A DNA stretch of 64,000 bases from Bordetella parapertussis (GCA_945897365.1 CAMDFD010000002.1:214678-278677), one strand, 5' to 3'; counted from the first letter of the stretch, positions 24,771-32,939 are shown. The notes: a model not told the origin generated them from the sequence alone. Program-made: numbers and translations.

Positions 24771-24812
24771 ATGTTAAGCTTGTTTCGCTTGCTTTACGCA
24801 CAGCCCTACTAG
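24771..24812 (+). CDS. Possible 13-codon leader ORF with strong ribosome site
   Basis: A perfect AAGGAG at 24758-24763 sits seven bases before an ATG that opens a 13-residue reading frame, M-L-S-L-F-R-L-L-Y-A-Q-P-Y, stopping 12 bases before the start of the small membrane protein gene. The next gene has only a weak ribosome site of its own, so this ORF could feed ribosomes to it as a leader peptide. It may equally be chance. Confidence 0.35.
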   Translation: MLSLFRLLYAQPY

Positions 24813-24824
24813 GATGCGACACCC

Positions 24825-24983
24825 ATGATCATGATGCTGCCTTTTTTAACCGCCCTCGTTGCAATCGTCCTCACGATACGCGGCGATAGAATACCTGCCA
24901 TCATTGGCTGGGGTGTGACTTTTATCATCTTTCTGGTGTGGTTGCAGTACCACATGACAGACAAACTCAATCTTTCTTTCTGA
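24825..24983 (+). CDS. Small DUF5993-like membrane protein
   Basis: The 52-residue protein has two hydrophobic helices (about residues 3-18 and 25-42) around a short R-G-D-R-I-P loop, and W-L-Q-Y-H-M-T-D-K-L near the end. This resembles the DUF5993 small membrane proteins commonly found just upstream of DsbB-like genes. It stops 8 bases before the DsbB-like ATG, so the pair is probably cotranscribed and may act together in the inner membrane. No function is known. Confidence 0.8.
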   Translation: MIMMLPFLTALVAIVLTIRGDRIPAIIGWGVTFIIFLVWLQYHMTDKLNLSF

Positions 24984-24991
24984 GGTCGGTC

Positions 24992-25588
24992 ATGGACTAT
25001 TCAAGTCGCACACAAAGTGCAAACGGCCAAGGGATCTCGTTCTGGTTCAATGCACTCGCCTTGCTAGGCGTTTGCTCCTCGCTGCTGATGGCGTTTTATT
25101 GGCAGATCGTTTTTAACGAACTGCCCTGTCCGCTCTGTCAACTGCAACGCGTTGCCCTCACGCTGGCCGGTATTGGCATCATGCTCAACGTTCGGTTTGG
25201 ACCCTCTGCCGTGCACTATGCCCTGATCCTCGCCTCCGCGCTTGGAGGGGCGACGGCCTCCGTGCGTCAGGTTCTCTTGCATATCGAGCCCGGTGACACT
25301 GGCTACGGCTCAACGCTTTTTGGCTTGCACTTTTATACCTGGGCCTTTGTTTCTTTTGTCATGATGCTGGTGTTTTGCGCCGTGATGCTGTGCATCGACA
25401 GAAATCAACTCTCGACGCCTCGCGTAAAACTCTCCAATCGTACTCAAGCAAATGCGCGTATTGCCACACTCTTGATGGGCCTCTTTTTACTCATTACCCT
25501 CGCCAACCTCATCAGCGCACTCATGGTCTGCCAGTTTGGTTCCTGCCCAGATAACCCGACCGAATATCTCTGGAAGTTTGGGTTTTGA
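24992..25588 (+). CDS. DsbB-like disulfide bond formation protein
   Basis: From the ATG at 24992 (GAGGTCGG upstream) the protein has 198 residues and four to five membrane segments. The first periplasmic loop holds the redox pair in L-P-C-P-L-C-Q-L-Q-R, as in DsbB. A second Cys pair lies near the C-terminus (V-C-Q-F-G-S-C-P) rather than in the central loop. It is thus a DsbB/DsbI-type variant that may pass electrons from a periplasmic thiol protein to quinone. A longer in-frame start at 24938 lies inside the upstream small gene and is rejected. The stop overlaps the TTG start of the next gene. Confidence 0.87.
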   Translation: MDYSSRTQSANGQGISFWFNALALLGVCSSLLMAFYWQIVFNELPCPLCQLQRVALTLAGIGIMLNVRFGPSAVHYALILASALGGATASVRQVLLHIEPGDTGYGSTLFGLHFYTWAFVSFVMMLVFCAVMLCIDRNQLSTPRVKLSNRTQANARIATLLMGLFLLITLANLISALMVCQFGSCPDNPTEYLWKFGF

Positions 25589-26481
25589 GTTTCTTTCACT
25601 TTTCTCAAGATGATGTGCGGCGTCTTTTTTTCGCGCTTATGACACTCGCTGCACTCATCGCATCGGCTTCAACGAACGCATCGCCTTACGCAGCAGCGCA
25701 ACTCAAGAATCTACATCAGCCTGTCCCCGGTGGGGTTGCCGTCATCGACATTGCTGGAGTGCCTAAACGACAGGACAAGGCACCTACCGCACGCTATCAA
25801 AACAAACCTGTGCTCGTGACCCAAACCGATGAGGGTCAATGGGTTGCAATTGTGGGTATTGCGCTGACTGCTGCTCTTGAGCCGCAAGTGCTCGAGGTCA
25901 CGCTGGGCGCAAAAAAAACGACCCAAACATTTTCGATTCGTGACAAAAAATATCGGGAACAACGCATCACACTCAAAACAAACAAGCACGTCGACCTCAG
26001 TCCCGAGGACCTTGCGAGATTTGAGCGTGAGAAAAAACTTCAAGACGACGCCTATCAGCAATTCAGCGCGCGATTACCGAGCAATCTGCTGCTGGACCGT
26101 CCTGTTAAAGGTCCGTTGTCGAGTCCCTTTGGTCTCAAACGATTTTTTAATGATCAGCCACGTGCGCCCCATTCTGGACTCGATTTCGCCGTCCCGACAG
26201 GGACCCCCGTCCAGGCCCCAGCCGCAGGTCGTGTCATTTTGGTCGGAGATTATTTTTTTAACGGTAAAACCGTTTTTATCGATCACGGTCAGGGGATGAT
26301 CAGTATGTTCTGCCACCTCTCCGTCATCGGTGTCAAACCCGGGGAGTCGATCGCCCGCGGTCAAGTCCTGGGACAGGTCGGTGCGACAGGACGCGTCACG
26401 GGCGCACATTTACACTGGAATGTCAGCCTCAATGATGTGCGGGTCGATCCGGCTATTTTTATCGGTATGTTTACGCCTTAA
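25585..26481 (+). CDS. M23 family metallopeptidase
   Basis: The 298-residue protein has an N-terminal signal segment (R-R-L-F-F-A-L then hydrophobic to A-S-A-S-T-N-A). Its C-terminal LytM/M23 domain has H-S-G-L-D-F-A, 'GTPVQAPAAGRVI', 'FIDHGQGMISMFCHL' and G-A-H-L-H-W. The zinc ligands (H-x3-D and H-x-H) are intact, so it should cut peptidoglycan peptide bridges in the periplasm. The start is taken as TTG overlapping the DsbB-like stop (TTGA), which keeps the basic n-region of the signal. ATG 25639 is the alternative. Confidence 0.88.
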   Translation: MSFFHFSQDDVRRLFFALMTLAALIASASTNASPYAAAQLKNLHQPVPGGVAVIDIAGVPKRQDKAPTARYQNKPVLVTQTDEGQWVAIVGIALTAALEPQVLEVTLGAKKTTQTFSIRDKKYREQRITLKTNKHVDLSPEDLARFEREKKLQDDAYQQFSARLPSNLLLDRPVKGPLSSPFGLKRFFNDQPRAPHSGLDFAVPTGTPVQAPAAGRVILVGDYFFNGKTVFIDHGQGMISMFCHLSVIGVKPGESIARGQVLGQVGATGRVTGAHLHWNVSLNDVRVDPAIFIGMFTP

Positions 26482-26512
26482 ACCACTACAAGACCGGCTC
26501 AAAGGGAGCACC

Positions 26513-27127
26513 ATGTCAATTATCCTGATCCGCCACGGCGAAACACTGCTCAACGCAGCACGCACCATTCAACCTGCGGATACACCGCTCGCGCCCCGAG
26601 GGCATGCACAAGCCGAACGCGTCGCCGAACGCATTCGCGCGCTCAAGCCTGCGGCCATCCTCGCAAGCGATATGCCACGCGCCTGGCAAACCGCACAAGC
26701 CATTGGAAACAGTACCGGTCTCACCCCGATCAGCACCTCGCTGCTTTGGGAGCGCAACTTCGGAGACTTGAGAGGGCGACCCCACGACTCCTTGAGTTTT
26801 AACGCGATGGAAATGATCGAGGCGCCCCCTAACGGCGAATCGATGGAGGCCTTTCATCAGAGGGTCACAGAAGCCTTGGCTTATGCCGCACAATTGAGAG
26901 CCTCTCTAGAGGGTCCGCTTATTGTGGTCTGTCATGGTCTCGTGATTCGCGCGTTGCTAGAAAATAACATCGCACTCGGCGAGCATTCGATCCCTGAGCG
27001 CATCGGCAATACCGCCTTCACGGCCATCAGCGCCGAGGCGCCTCACCGCGCTGAGTTGGTGAACTGCACGATCCATTTGCAGGGCACTGGACTTGCAGAA
27101 GACACTCACAGTCTCTCTGGCGGCTAG
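26513..27127 (+). CDS. Histidine phosphatase family protein
   Basis: From the ATG at 26513, with AAAGGGAG upstream, the protein has 204 residues. It carries the phosphoglycerate mutase-like I-L-I-R-H-G-E-T-L site, the Arg/Glu region 'LWERNFGDLRGR' and the second His in V-V-C-H-G-L-V-I-R. It probably hydrolyses a phosphomonoester; cobalamin-biosynthetic CobC-type or GpmB-like roles are possible. The longer frame from 26330 overlaps the M23 gene and is rejected. It ends 8 bases before the convergent soxA. Confidence 0.88.
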   Translation: MSIILIRHGETLLNAARTIQPADTPLAPRGHAQAERVAERIRALKPAAILASDMPRAWQTAQAIGNSTGLTPISTSLLWERNFGDLRGRPHDSLSFNAMEMIEAPPNGESMEAFHQRVTEALAYAAQLRASLEGPLIVVCHGLVIRALLENNIALGEHSIPERIGNTAFTAISAEAPHRAELVNCTIHLQGTGLAEDTHSLSGG

Positions 27128-27135
27128 AGACGGGC

Positions 27136-27921
27136 CTAGGGTCTCACGCCTGGCGTCTCGAGCGGCATGCCGCGCGCGCGCCACATCAGAAACAGCTCAA
27201 GCTGAGTCAGCTCTTTAGAACCCAGGGCATAAGGCTCGGCGCGCACACCTGTCATGCAGTTGCGCAGGCGGCGTTGCAACGACCCAACGGTTTGCCATTC
27301 AAGCCGGTAAATCGGGTATCCAGTAGGGTGCGCCTCGGGGATCAAATTACCGCCAAGCTTGAGTCCCGCACGCTCCGAATGACATTGGGCGCAGGACAAG
27401 TTGAGCTGCCCGATCCGTTGCTCATAGAGTCGTTGTCCGGCGTCAAGGTCTTGGGCGTTGCCAGGCGAACGCTCCACCGTGATGGGCATCCCTTTGGAGG
27501 CGTGGCCGATGAACGTCGCCAAAGACAATAAGGGCTTGCTCTCCATCGCGAGCGGCGAAGCGTGCTGTTTGGTCTCGCGGCACATATTGATCTGTCCTTC
27601 GAGACTCAATAGCTGGTGATGAACGACCTTAGGAAAGCTCGCCGCTACACCTTTCATCGAGGCAGAGACATCACCATGGCATTGCGCGCACGAAACATTT
27701 TTTTTTCCTGCTGGCGCACTCCATAAGGTCTGTCCATCGAGCACCCAGAATGTCGCAGGATTGAGCGTCTCGTCGTCCTGCATCTCGCGCGTCGCCGGTG
27801 ACATCAATTCGTAACTTGATTTTCGTTTGGCTTGAGGCGTCTCTAAAACAGTTGATGTTTGTGCCCAAGCGATTTGCGCGACAAACAAAAAGAAAAGCGT
27901 GCATAAAGAAAACGCGCTCAC
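27136..27921 (-). CDS. soxA: Sulfur oxidation c-type cytochrome SoxA
   Basis: The 261-residue protein (GTG start) has a signal peptide ending near I-A-W-A-Q. It has two C-A-Q-C-H haem sites and the SoxA active-site cysteine in L-R-N-C-M-T-G-V-R-A-E-P-Y. SoxXA couples thiosulfate or sulfide oxidatively to a cysteine of SoxY in the periplasm (family knowledge). It is the last gene of a minus-strand run, 4 bases after soxZ. It converges on the histidine phosphatase gene. Confidence 0.92.
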   Translation of the reverse strand: MSAFSLCTLFFLFVAQIAWAQTSTVLETPQAKRKSSYELMSPATREMQDDETLNPATFWVLDGQTLWSAPAGKKNVSCAQCHGDVSASMKGVAASFPKVVHHQLLSLEGQINMCRETKQHASPLAMESKPLLSLATFIGHASKGMPITVERSPGNAQDLDAGQRLYEQRIGQLNLSCAQCHSERAGLKLGGNLIPEAHPTGYPIYRLEWQTVGSLQRRLRNCMTGVRAEPYALGSKELTQLELFLMWRARGMPLETPGVRP

Positions 27922-27925
27922 GAGA

Positions 27926-28255
27926 TCATGTCACCGTCAGCGTACTTTTCACGCTGGAGGCATAGCCATTGTCTCCTGCCCATTTGAATTCGAGCGTGCC
28001 GGTTTGGGTCGCCACCGTAAAAAAACTAAAGGTGGGGTTTGCACCCATCGCGGGATGTAACTCAGCGCGAAAGACTTCCACACCATCATAGGTACATACA
28101 AAATCGCGAATGATGTCTCTGGCCACACGCACACCTCGCTCGGTGTGTCTGTAACCTGATTCCATATCATGCTGCACAATCACGCGAATCGGAACGATCT
28201 CGCCCTTTGTCGCAGTCTTGGGTATCGAAACGACGGTACGGGAAGTTTTGCTCAT
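27926..28255 (-). CDS. soxZ: Thiosulfate oxidation carrier protein SoxZ
   Basis: The 109-residue beta-sandwich protein matches SoxZ: 'GEIVPIRVIVQHDMESGYR', 'DIIRDFVCTYDGVEVFRAELHPAMGANP' and a final 'TGTLEFKWAGDNG'. SoxZ forms the SoxYZ heterodimer that carries sulfur intermediates covalently. Its ATG overlaps the soxY stop (ATGA). It has no signal peptide, so it is probably exported with Tat-dependent SoxY, as in known systems. Nothing in its sequence looks unusual, in contrast to its SoxY partner. Confidence 0.93.
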   Translation of the reverse strand: MSKTSRTVVSIPKTATKGEIVPIRVIVQHDMESGYRHTERGVRVARDIIRDFVCTYDGVEVFRAELHPAMGANPTFSFFTVATQTGTLEFKWAGDNGYASSVKSTLTVT

Positions 28256-28704
28256 ACCAACACATCCTCTGTACAGGCCGCAAGGGTGACCACTGTATCC
28301 GCATGGCCTTGCCAGAACGATCCATCATTCATTTCAGCGATCGCCCACAGGCGTTGCGATGTCAATAATCGAATCCTTGTACTAACTTGCGCACGTCCCG
28401 CGCGCGCTCCGAAATTAAAACTGACAATATTGGGCAGCGGATTTTTCTCAGAAATGATGTGAATGGTCTTCACGTAGTCCGTCGATGTCATCGGGCTTTC
28501 TACCGAGACGGTCATTGGGACCAGATTGCCGTTTTCGACAAGTGGCGCGATCTCTAGCGTGACTCGCCCCACACGAGGATCAGCTTGACCCACGATTTTT
28601 TTGATGGTCTCAACAGCCTCGCTCGTCGTCGCCTGGACATTTAACCAAGGAACGACACTCACAGACCCGAGTGCCACGATAAAGCTTCTACGACTTGTGC
28701 TCAT
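28252..28704 (-). CDS. soxY: SoxY carrier protein with atypical C-terminus
   Basis: The 150-residue protein has a twin-arginine signal (S-R-R-S-F-I-V) and the SoxY fold: 'GRVTLEIAPLVENGNLVPM', 'PLPNIVSFNFGARAGRAQVSTRIRL' and 'AIAEMNDGSFWQG'. Canonical SoxY ends in a flexible GGCGG-type arm whose Cys carries the sulfur substrate. Here the end reads T-L-A-A-C-T-E-D-V-L-V: a cysteine is present, but without the glycines and not near the terminus. It may be a SoxY subtype that meets different partners or substrates. Both ends overlap neighbours by ATGA. Confidence 0.9.
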   Translation of the reverse strand: MSTSRRSFIVALGSVSVVPWLNVQATTSEAVETIKKIVGQADPRVGRVTLEIAPLVENGNLVPMTVSVESPMTSTDYVKTIHIISEKNPLPNIVSFNFGARAGRAQVSTRIRLLTSQRLWAIAEMNDGSFWQGHADTVVTLAACTEDVLV

Positions 28705-29156
28705 GGTTTTAAGCTCACTAAAAATGCCACGACGTCCTCGATTTCCTGCGCGGTCAACATCGTTTTATCCGCGAACTGAGGCGCAATCCGAGAACCGTGA
28801 TTCTTTTTAAAATACGGTGGCATGATTGTGTTTGGATTAAAGCGACTCGCGTCGACAATACGAGCCCGCAGCTGCTCGGTTGAAAGTCTCGCCGCGCTCA
28901 ACGCCAGATCAGGCGCCAGATTTCCCTGAAAAGGTTCTTCGGGGAAAGGTCCGCTATGACACAAGATACACAAACCACTCTGGCGACTCAAGACAATCAG
29001 ACGCCCCCGCGCAGAATCACCGGGGGCACCAGACAGGGAGTCAACAATGACCTCCCCTTGAGTGACTTTTTTATCGACCTGTTGAGCCAGTGTGATCGTT
29101 GGTACCGTCAACACAAAACATGCTGCCAGCAACCAATTTATCACTCCTCGCGTCAT
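28701..29156 (-). CDS. soxX: Sulfur oxidation c-type cytochrome SoxX
   Basis: From the ATG at 29156 the protein has 151 residues, with a signal peptide ending near T-L-A-Q-Q. It has a single haem site in C-I-L-C-H-S-G-P and the distal Met in N-T-I-M-P-P-Y, so it is the SoxX subunit of SoxXA. The longer frame from 29279 lies within the molybdoprotein gene and is rejected. It starts inside the stop of the molybdenum hydroxylase large subunit (ATGA) and ends inside the soxY start. This ties the sox genes to the hydroxylase in one translationally coupled operon. Confidence 0.93.
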   Translation of the reverse strand: MTRGVINWLLAACFVLTVPTITLAQQVDKKVTQGEVIVDSLSGAPGDSARGRLIVLSRQSGLCILCHSGPFPEEPFQGNLAPDLALSAARLSTEQLRARIVDASRFNPNTIMPPYFKKNHGSRIAPQFADKTMLTAQEIEDVVAFLVSLKP

Positions 29157-31342
29157 ACCAAAACAAAACCACTTTTCTTCAAAGGTACATCGCGCAGACG
29201 CTTGCCGGTGGCGCGATAGATCGCGTTCAGCACAGCGGGTGCGGCAACTGCGATCGTTGGCTCCCCGATGCCACCCCAAGCCTTACCGCCTCCTTGGATG
29301 ATGATGGTTTCGACTTTAGGCATCTGTCCCAGACGAATCGAACCAAACGTATCGAAGTTCTTTTGCTCAACGCGACCGTCTTTGATCGTGCACTCCTCTT
29401 CGAACAGTGCAGACAATCCGTACACAAAAGAGCCAGATACTTGGCGTTCGATTTGAGCAGGGTTCACGGCATAACCACAATCGGTGGATGCCACGATTCG
29501 ATGGATCTTGACCTTGTTACCGTCCGTGACTGACAACTCGCACGCTGCCGCCACATAGCTACCAAACGACATCATCTGGGCAATCCCGCGATGAACGCCC
29601 TTGGGAGCGGGCTTGGTCCAACCAATCCCGTCCGCCACGGCGTTGAGTGCGACCAGATTACGAGGATATTTCGCCATGTACTTTCTACGGAATTCAACAG
29701 GATCCATGCCCGCCTCTTCGGCCAGCTCATCCATAAAACATTCAATGAAAATTGCGTTCTGGTTGACGTTGACACCGCGCCAGAAACCAGGAGGCACATG
29801 GGTGTTACGCATAGCATGGTCCATCAGCTGACTAGGGAACTCGTAGCTGATCCCATGCTCACCGCCATCCATGACCCCTTGGAAGACCAGCATGTCGCGC
29901 CCCTTGTCCTTTTCAACGATCGCGGGACGCACAGCCGCGAGAATCGACTGACCTGACAAGCGCATATGAACGCCCGTCAAGTTCTTGTTGGCGTCGAACG
30001 CACCCGTCAGTTTGCACATCATGACGGGATGGTAGCGACCTTGCGTCATATCCTCTTCACGCGTCCAGATCAGTTTGATCGGCACACCGGGCATTTGCTT
30101 AGCGATATTGACAGCCTGAGTGGTGTAATCCTGGAAGGCACCACGACGACCAAAACCGCCGCCTAAGTTGATTTTATAGACATCGCATTTGTCCGCAGCC
30201 AATCCCGAGGCTGCAATCACAGCTGCTAGGGAAGCTTCACCGTCCTGCGTCGGCACCCAGGCTTCGCAGCGCTCTGGTGTCCACTTGGCGGTGGCATTCA
30301 TGACTTCCATGGGTGCATGGTTCAAGAACGGATAAAAATACGTCGCCTCGATCTTTTTGGCTGCACCTGCAAGGGCGGCCTTGGTATCGCCGCGTTGATT
30401 ACCCACAAAGGCCTGTTCAGCTGTCAGACCTTCTTTGAGCATCGTTGCAATAGAAGCGCTTGAAACCTTGGCATTTGGACCCTCGTCCCAGACGATTGGC
30501 AAGGCATCCATGGCCGTCTTGGCGATCCAGAAGGTATCAGCCACAACAGCCACCGCAGTATCCCCGACCTGCACGACTTTTTTGACGCCCTTCATTCCCA
30601 TCACTTTGCTGGCGTCAAAACTTTTAACTTTTCCACCAAACACAGGGCACTGGTTAATTGTCGCGACCAACATGCCAGGCAGTTTCAAATCCATGCCGTA
30701 GACCTGCTTGCCGGTCACCTTGTCTTCGAAGGTATCGATGCGTGGCACGGACTTGCCGATCAGTTTCCAGTCTTTTGGGTCCTTGAGCGGGATCTCTTTT
30801 GGTACCGCGATCTTGGAGGCAGCATCGGCAACCTTGCCATAGGTCGTTGTGCGGCCTGTGGGTTTGTGTGTGATGACACCTTCGGCAACCTGACATTCGG
30901 CGACTGGCACTTTCCAACCGTCGGCAGCGGCCTGGACCAGCATGATGCGTGCTGCGGCACCACCTTGACGAACATACTGCTCGGAGGTACGGATACCACG
31001 GCTACCACCTGTTGAAAACGAGCCCCAAGGATTTTTACGCTTGAGACTTTCGCCGGGTGTCGGATACTCGATGGTGACATTTTTCCAATTGCATTCGAGT
31101 TCTTCGGCCACCATTTGCGCGAGCCCAGTGATGGTGCCTTGGCCCATCTCGGAGCGGACCACGCGCACGATGACTTTCTCATCGGGCTTGATCACCACCC
31201 AAACACCAATCTCAGGTGTGGCGCCCGCGGACTGTGCCAGGCTACTAAAGGGAAACTGCAAGCCCAGGGCCAGACCGGTACTGACGGCAGTCGTGCCGAC
31301 GATAAAGTGTCTGCGGGATGGATTCGGGACGCGTGCATTCAT
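29153..31342 (-). CDS. Periplasmic molybdenum hydroxylase large subunit (IorB-like)
   Basis: The 729-residue protein has a twin-arginine signal (S-R-R-H-F-I-V-G), 'SEMGQGTITGLAQMVAEEL', 'GGGFGRRGAFQDY' and, near the end, the catalytic Glu in G-G-I-G-E-P-T. It belongs to the xanthine dehydrogenase family with molybdopterin cytosine dinucleotide, isoquinoline 1-oxidoreductase/aldehyde oxidase branch, and lies in the periplasm. Such enzymes hydroxylate N-heterocycles or aldehydes and pass electrons through the 2Fe-2S subunit to a c-type cytochrome. No dedicated cytochrome subunit is seen, but soxX follows with overlap. The substrate is unknown. Confidence 0.92.
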   Translation of the reverse strand: MNARVPNPSRRHFIVGTTAVSTGLALGLQFPFSSLAQSAGATPEIGVWVVIKPDEKVIVRVVRSEMGQGTITGLAQMVAEELECNWKNVTIEYPTPGESLKRKNPWGSFSTGGSRGIRTSEQYVRQGGAAARIMLVQAAADGWKVPVAECQVAEGVITHKPTGRTTTYGKVADAASKIAVPKEIPLKDPKDWKLIGKSVPRIDTFEDKVTGKQVYGMDLKLPGMLVATINQCPVFGGKVKSFDASKVMGMKGVKKVVQVGDTAVAVVADTFWIAKTAMDALPIVWDEGPNAKVSSASIATMLKEGLTAEQAFVGNQRGDTKAALAGAAKKIEATYFYPFLNHAPMEVMNATAKWTPERCEAWVPTQDGEASLAAVIAASGLAADKCDVYKINLGGGFGRRGAFQDYTTQAVNIAKQMPGVPIKLIWTREEDMTQGRYHPVMMCKLTGAFDANKNLTGVHMRLSGQSILAAVRPAIVEKDKGRDMLVFQGVMDGGEHGISYEFPSQLMDHAMRNTHVPPGFWRGVNVNQNAIFIECFMDELAEEAGMDPVEFRRKYMAKYPRNLVALNAVADGIGWTKPAPKGVHRGIAQMMSFGSYVAAACELSVTDGNKVKIHRIVASTDCGYAVNPAQIERQVSGSFVYGLSALFEEECTIKDGRVEQKNFDTFGSIRLGQMPKVETIIIQGGGKAWGGIGEPTIAVAAPAVLNAIYRATGKRLRDVPLKKSGFVLV

Positions 31343-31353
31343 GTTAGTACCCC

Positions 31354-31806
31354 TTAAGCTTTAGCAACAGAGTGAATCGCGGCGCGAACTTCTTGGAAAC
31401 TTCCGCAACGACAAATATTCGTCATCGCCGCATCGATGTCAGCATCGGTGGGCTTTGGTTTTTTAGCCAGCAAATCTGTCGCAGCCATCAACATGCCTGA
31501 CTGACAGAAACCGCACTGAGGAACCTGATGATCAATCCAAGCCTGTTGCAGTTTTGTCAGCTTGCCGTCCTTGGCAAGCCCTTCGATCGTCTGGACGCTT
31601 TTACCTGCAGCGGCGCTCACAGGAATGACGCAAGAGCGAATCGCTTGGCCCTCGAGCATCACCGTACAGGCACCGCACTGCGCGACGCCGCAGCCATATT
31701 TGGTGCCAGTCAGGCCCACCTGCTCGCGAATCGCCCATAACAGAGGAGTATTTGGATCCACATCAATGCTGTGCGGTGTGCCATTAACAGTGAGTTTTAT
31801 AGCCAT
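31354..31806 (-). CDS. Molybdenum hydroxylase 2Fe-2S subunit (IorA-like)
   Basis: The 150-residue protein has the plant-type 2Fe-2S motif (Y-G-C-G-V-A-Q-C-G-A-C) and the second cluster in C-G-F-C-Q-S-G-M with N-I-C-R-C-G. This is the two-cluster small subunit that pairs with the large subunit 11 bases downstream. It has no signal peptide and would be carried out by the Tat signal of its partner. GGGAG precedes the ATG. It heads the six-gene operon that ends with soxA. Confidence 0.93.
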   Translation of the reverse strand: MAIKLTVNGTPHSIDVDPNTPLLWAIREQVGLTGTKYGCGVAQCGACTVMLEGQAIRSCVIPVSAAAGKSVQTIEGLAKDGKLTKLQQAWIDHQVPQCGFCQSGMLMAATDLLAKKPKPTDADIDAAMTNICRCGSFQEVRAAIHSVAKA

Positions 31807-31836
31807 TTGGGTGCTCCCAGTACGGTGTTTAATTAT

Positions 31837-31847
31837 CTCGAAACGAG
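31837..31847. promoter_or_regulatory. Small inverted repeat CTCGAAACGAG in divergent promoter region
   Basis: CTCG-AAA-CGAG lies in the 137-base space between the start of the molybdenum hydroxylase operon (minus) and the alcohol-dehydrogenase-like gene (plus), 31 bases upstream of the former's ATG. It is a possible operator half or a small hairpin in the leader. The signal is short and could be chance. Confidence 0.3.
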
Positions 31848-31943
31848 TTGCGACGAATTCATCATTCTCAAGCTATAAAGTTACTACTCCACGAGCATGA
31901 ATAGTGCCTAGTGCATACCCTATATTTAACGGAACATATCGCT

Positions 31944-32939
31944 ATGATGATGAACCAGCAAGTCATTCTCGCTAGCCGACCCGAGGGCTGGGTGTCGCCT
32001 GCTAACTTTCGCTTTCAGGAGGCAGAAATACCCTCCCCTGGACCAGGACAAGTGCTCATTCAGAACCAATGGCTGTCACTGGATCCCTATATGCGAGGCA
32101 GGATCTCCGAGGCGAAGTCTTATGCTCGAAGTGTCAATATTGGCGACGTCATGGTCGGAGGTGCCGTCGGCGAAGTCATCGCCTCCAACGCTCCTGCATT
32201 CCGTGTTGGGGATACCGTCCTCGCTGCGTCCGGCTGGCAGTTGTTCGCCGCAATGGATGCAAACGTAGTGACCCCCATCAAGACCGACAGGGTCAGCTCT
32301 TCCGCTTATTTAGGTGTTCTTGGCATGCCAGGTATCACAGCATGGACTGGGCTCATCAATATTTGCGAGCCCCGGGAGGGCGAAACCGTGGTGGTGGATG
32401 CGGCCTCGGGTGCAGTGGGAAGCGTCGTGGGTCAACTCGCCAAACTTCAAGGATGTCGTGTGGTGGGTATCGCGGGCGGGGCAGAAAAATGTCGTTATGT
32501 CACGCAAGAGCTCGGTTTTGATGTCTGTATCGATCACCGCGCCGCAGATTTTGACGAAAAACTTGCGGCAGTGTTGCCAGCGGGCATTGATTGCTTGTTT
32601 GAAAACGTGGGTGGTGCGATTTTTGAACGACTGCTCACGCATATGAACGTCGGTTCGCGCATCGCCCTGTGTGGCATGGTCTCCGAGTTCAATCGTGAAC
32701 CGCACGCTTATCGGACGCTGCGTTCCATTTTGATCAATCGTATTCGTGTGCAGGGATTTATCGTTTCGGACAAGCTCGAAACCTGGCCTGGCATCAGAGA
32801 GAATCTTTACAACCTTGTGGTGCAGGGGAAACTCAAATTTCGCGAGTCCGTGACAGAAGGTTTAGCCAATGCACCGAAAGCCTTCGTCGGTCTGCTCAAA
32901 GGTGAAAATTTTGGCAAGCAGCTGATTAAACTGAGATAA
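31944..32939 (+). CDS. NADP-dependent zinc-free MDR oxidoreductase (CurA/leukotriene reductase-like)
   Basis: From the first of three consecutive ATGs the protein has 331 residues. It has 'LSLDPYMRGRI', 'GVLGMPGITAWTGL', the Rossmann 'DAASGAVGSVVGQLAKLQGCRVVGIAGG' and 'CLFENVGG', the pattern of medium-chain reductases that act on alpha,beta-unsaturated ketones without zinc. A plausible -10 (TATATT, about 31921-31926) lies 17 bases before the start, with a weak -35. The longer ATG at 31911 would overlap that region. It stands alone between the molybdenum hydroxylase operon and the cyanophycin genes. Confidence 0.88.
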   Translation: MMMNQQVILASRPEGWVSPANFRFQEAEIPSPGPGQVLIQNQWLSLDPYMRGRISEAKSYARSVNIGDVMVGGAVGEVIASNAPAFRVGDTVLAASGWQLFAAMDANVVTPIKTDRVSSSAYLGVLGMPGITAWTGLINICEPREGETVVVDAASGAVGSVVGQLAKLQGCRVVGIAGGAEKCRYVTQELGFDVCIDHRAADFDEKLAAVLPAGIDCLFENVGGAIFERLLTHMNVGSRIALCGMVSEFNREPHAYRTLRSILINRIRVQGFIVSDKLETWPGIRENLYNLVVQGKLKFRESVTEGLANAPKAFVGLLKGENFGKQLIKLR

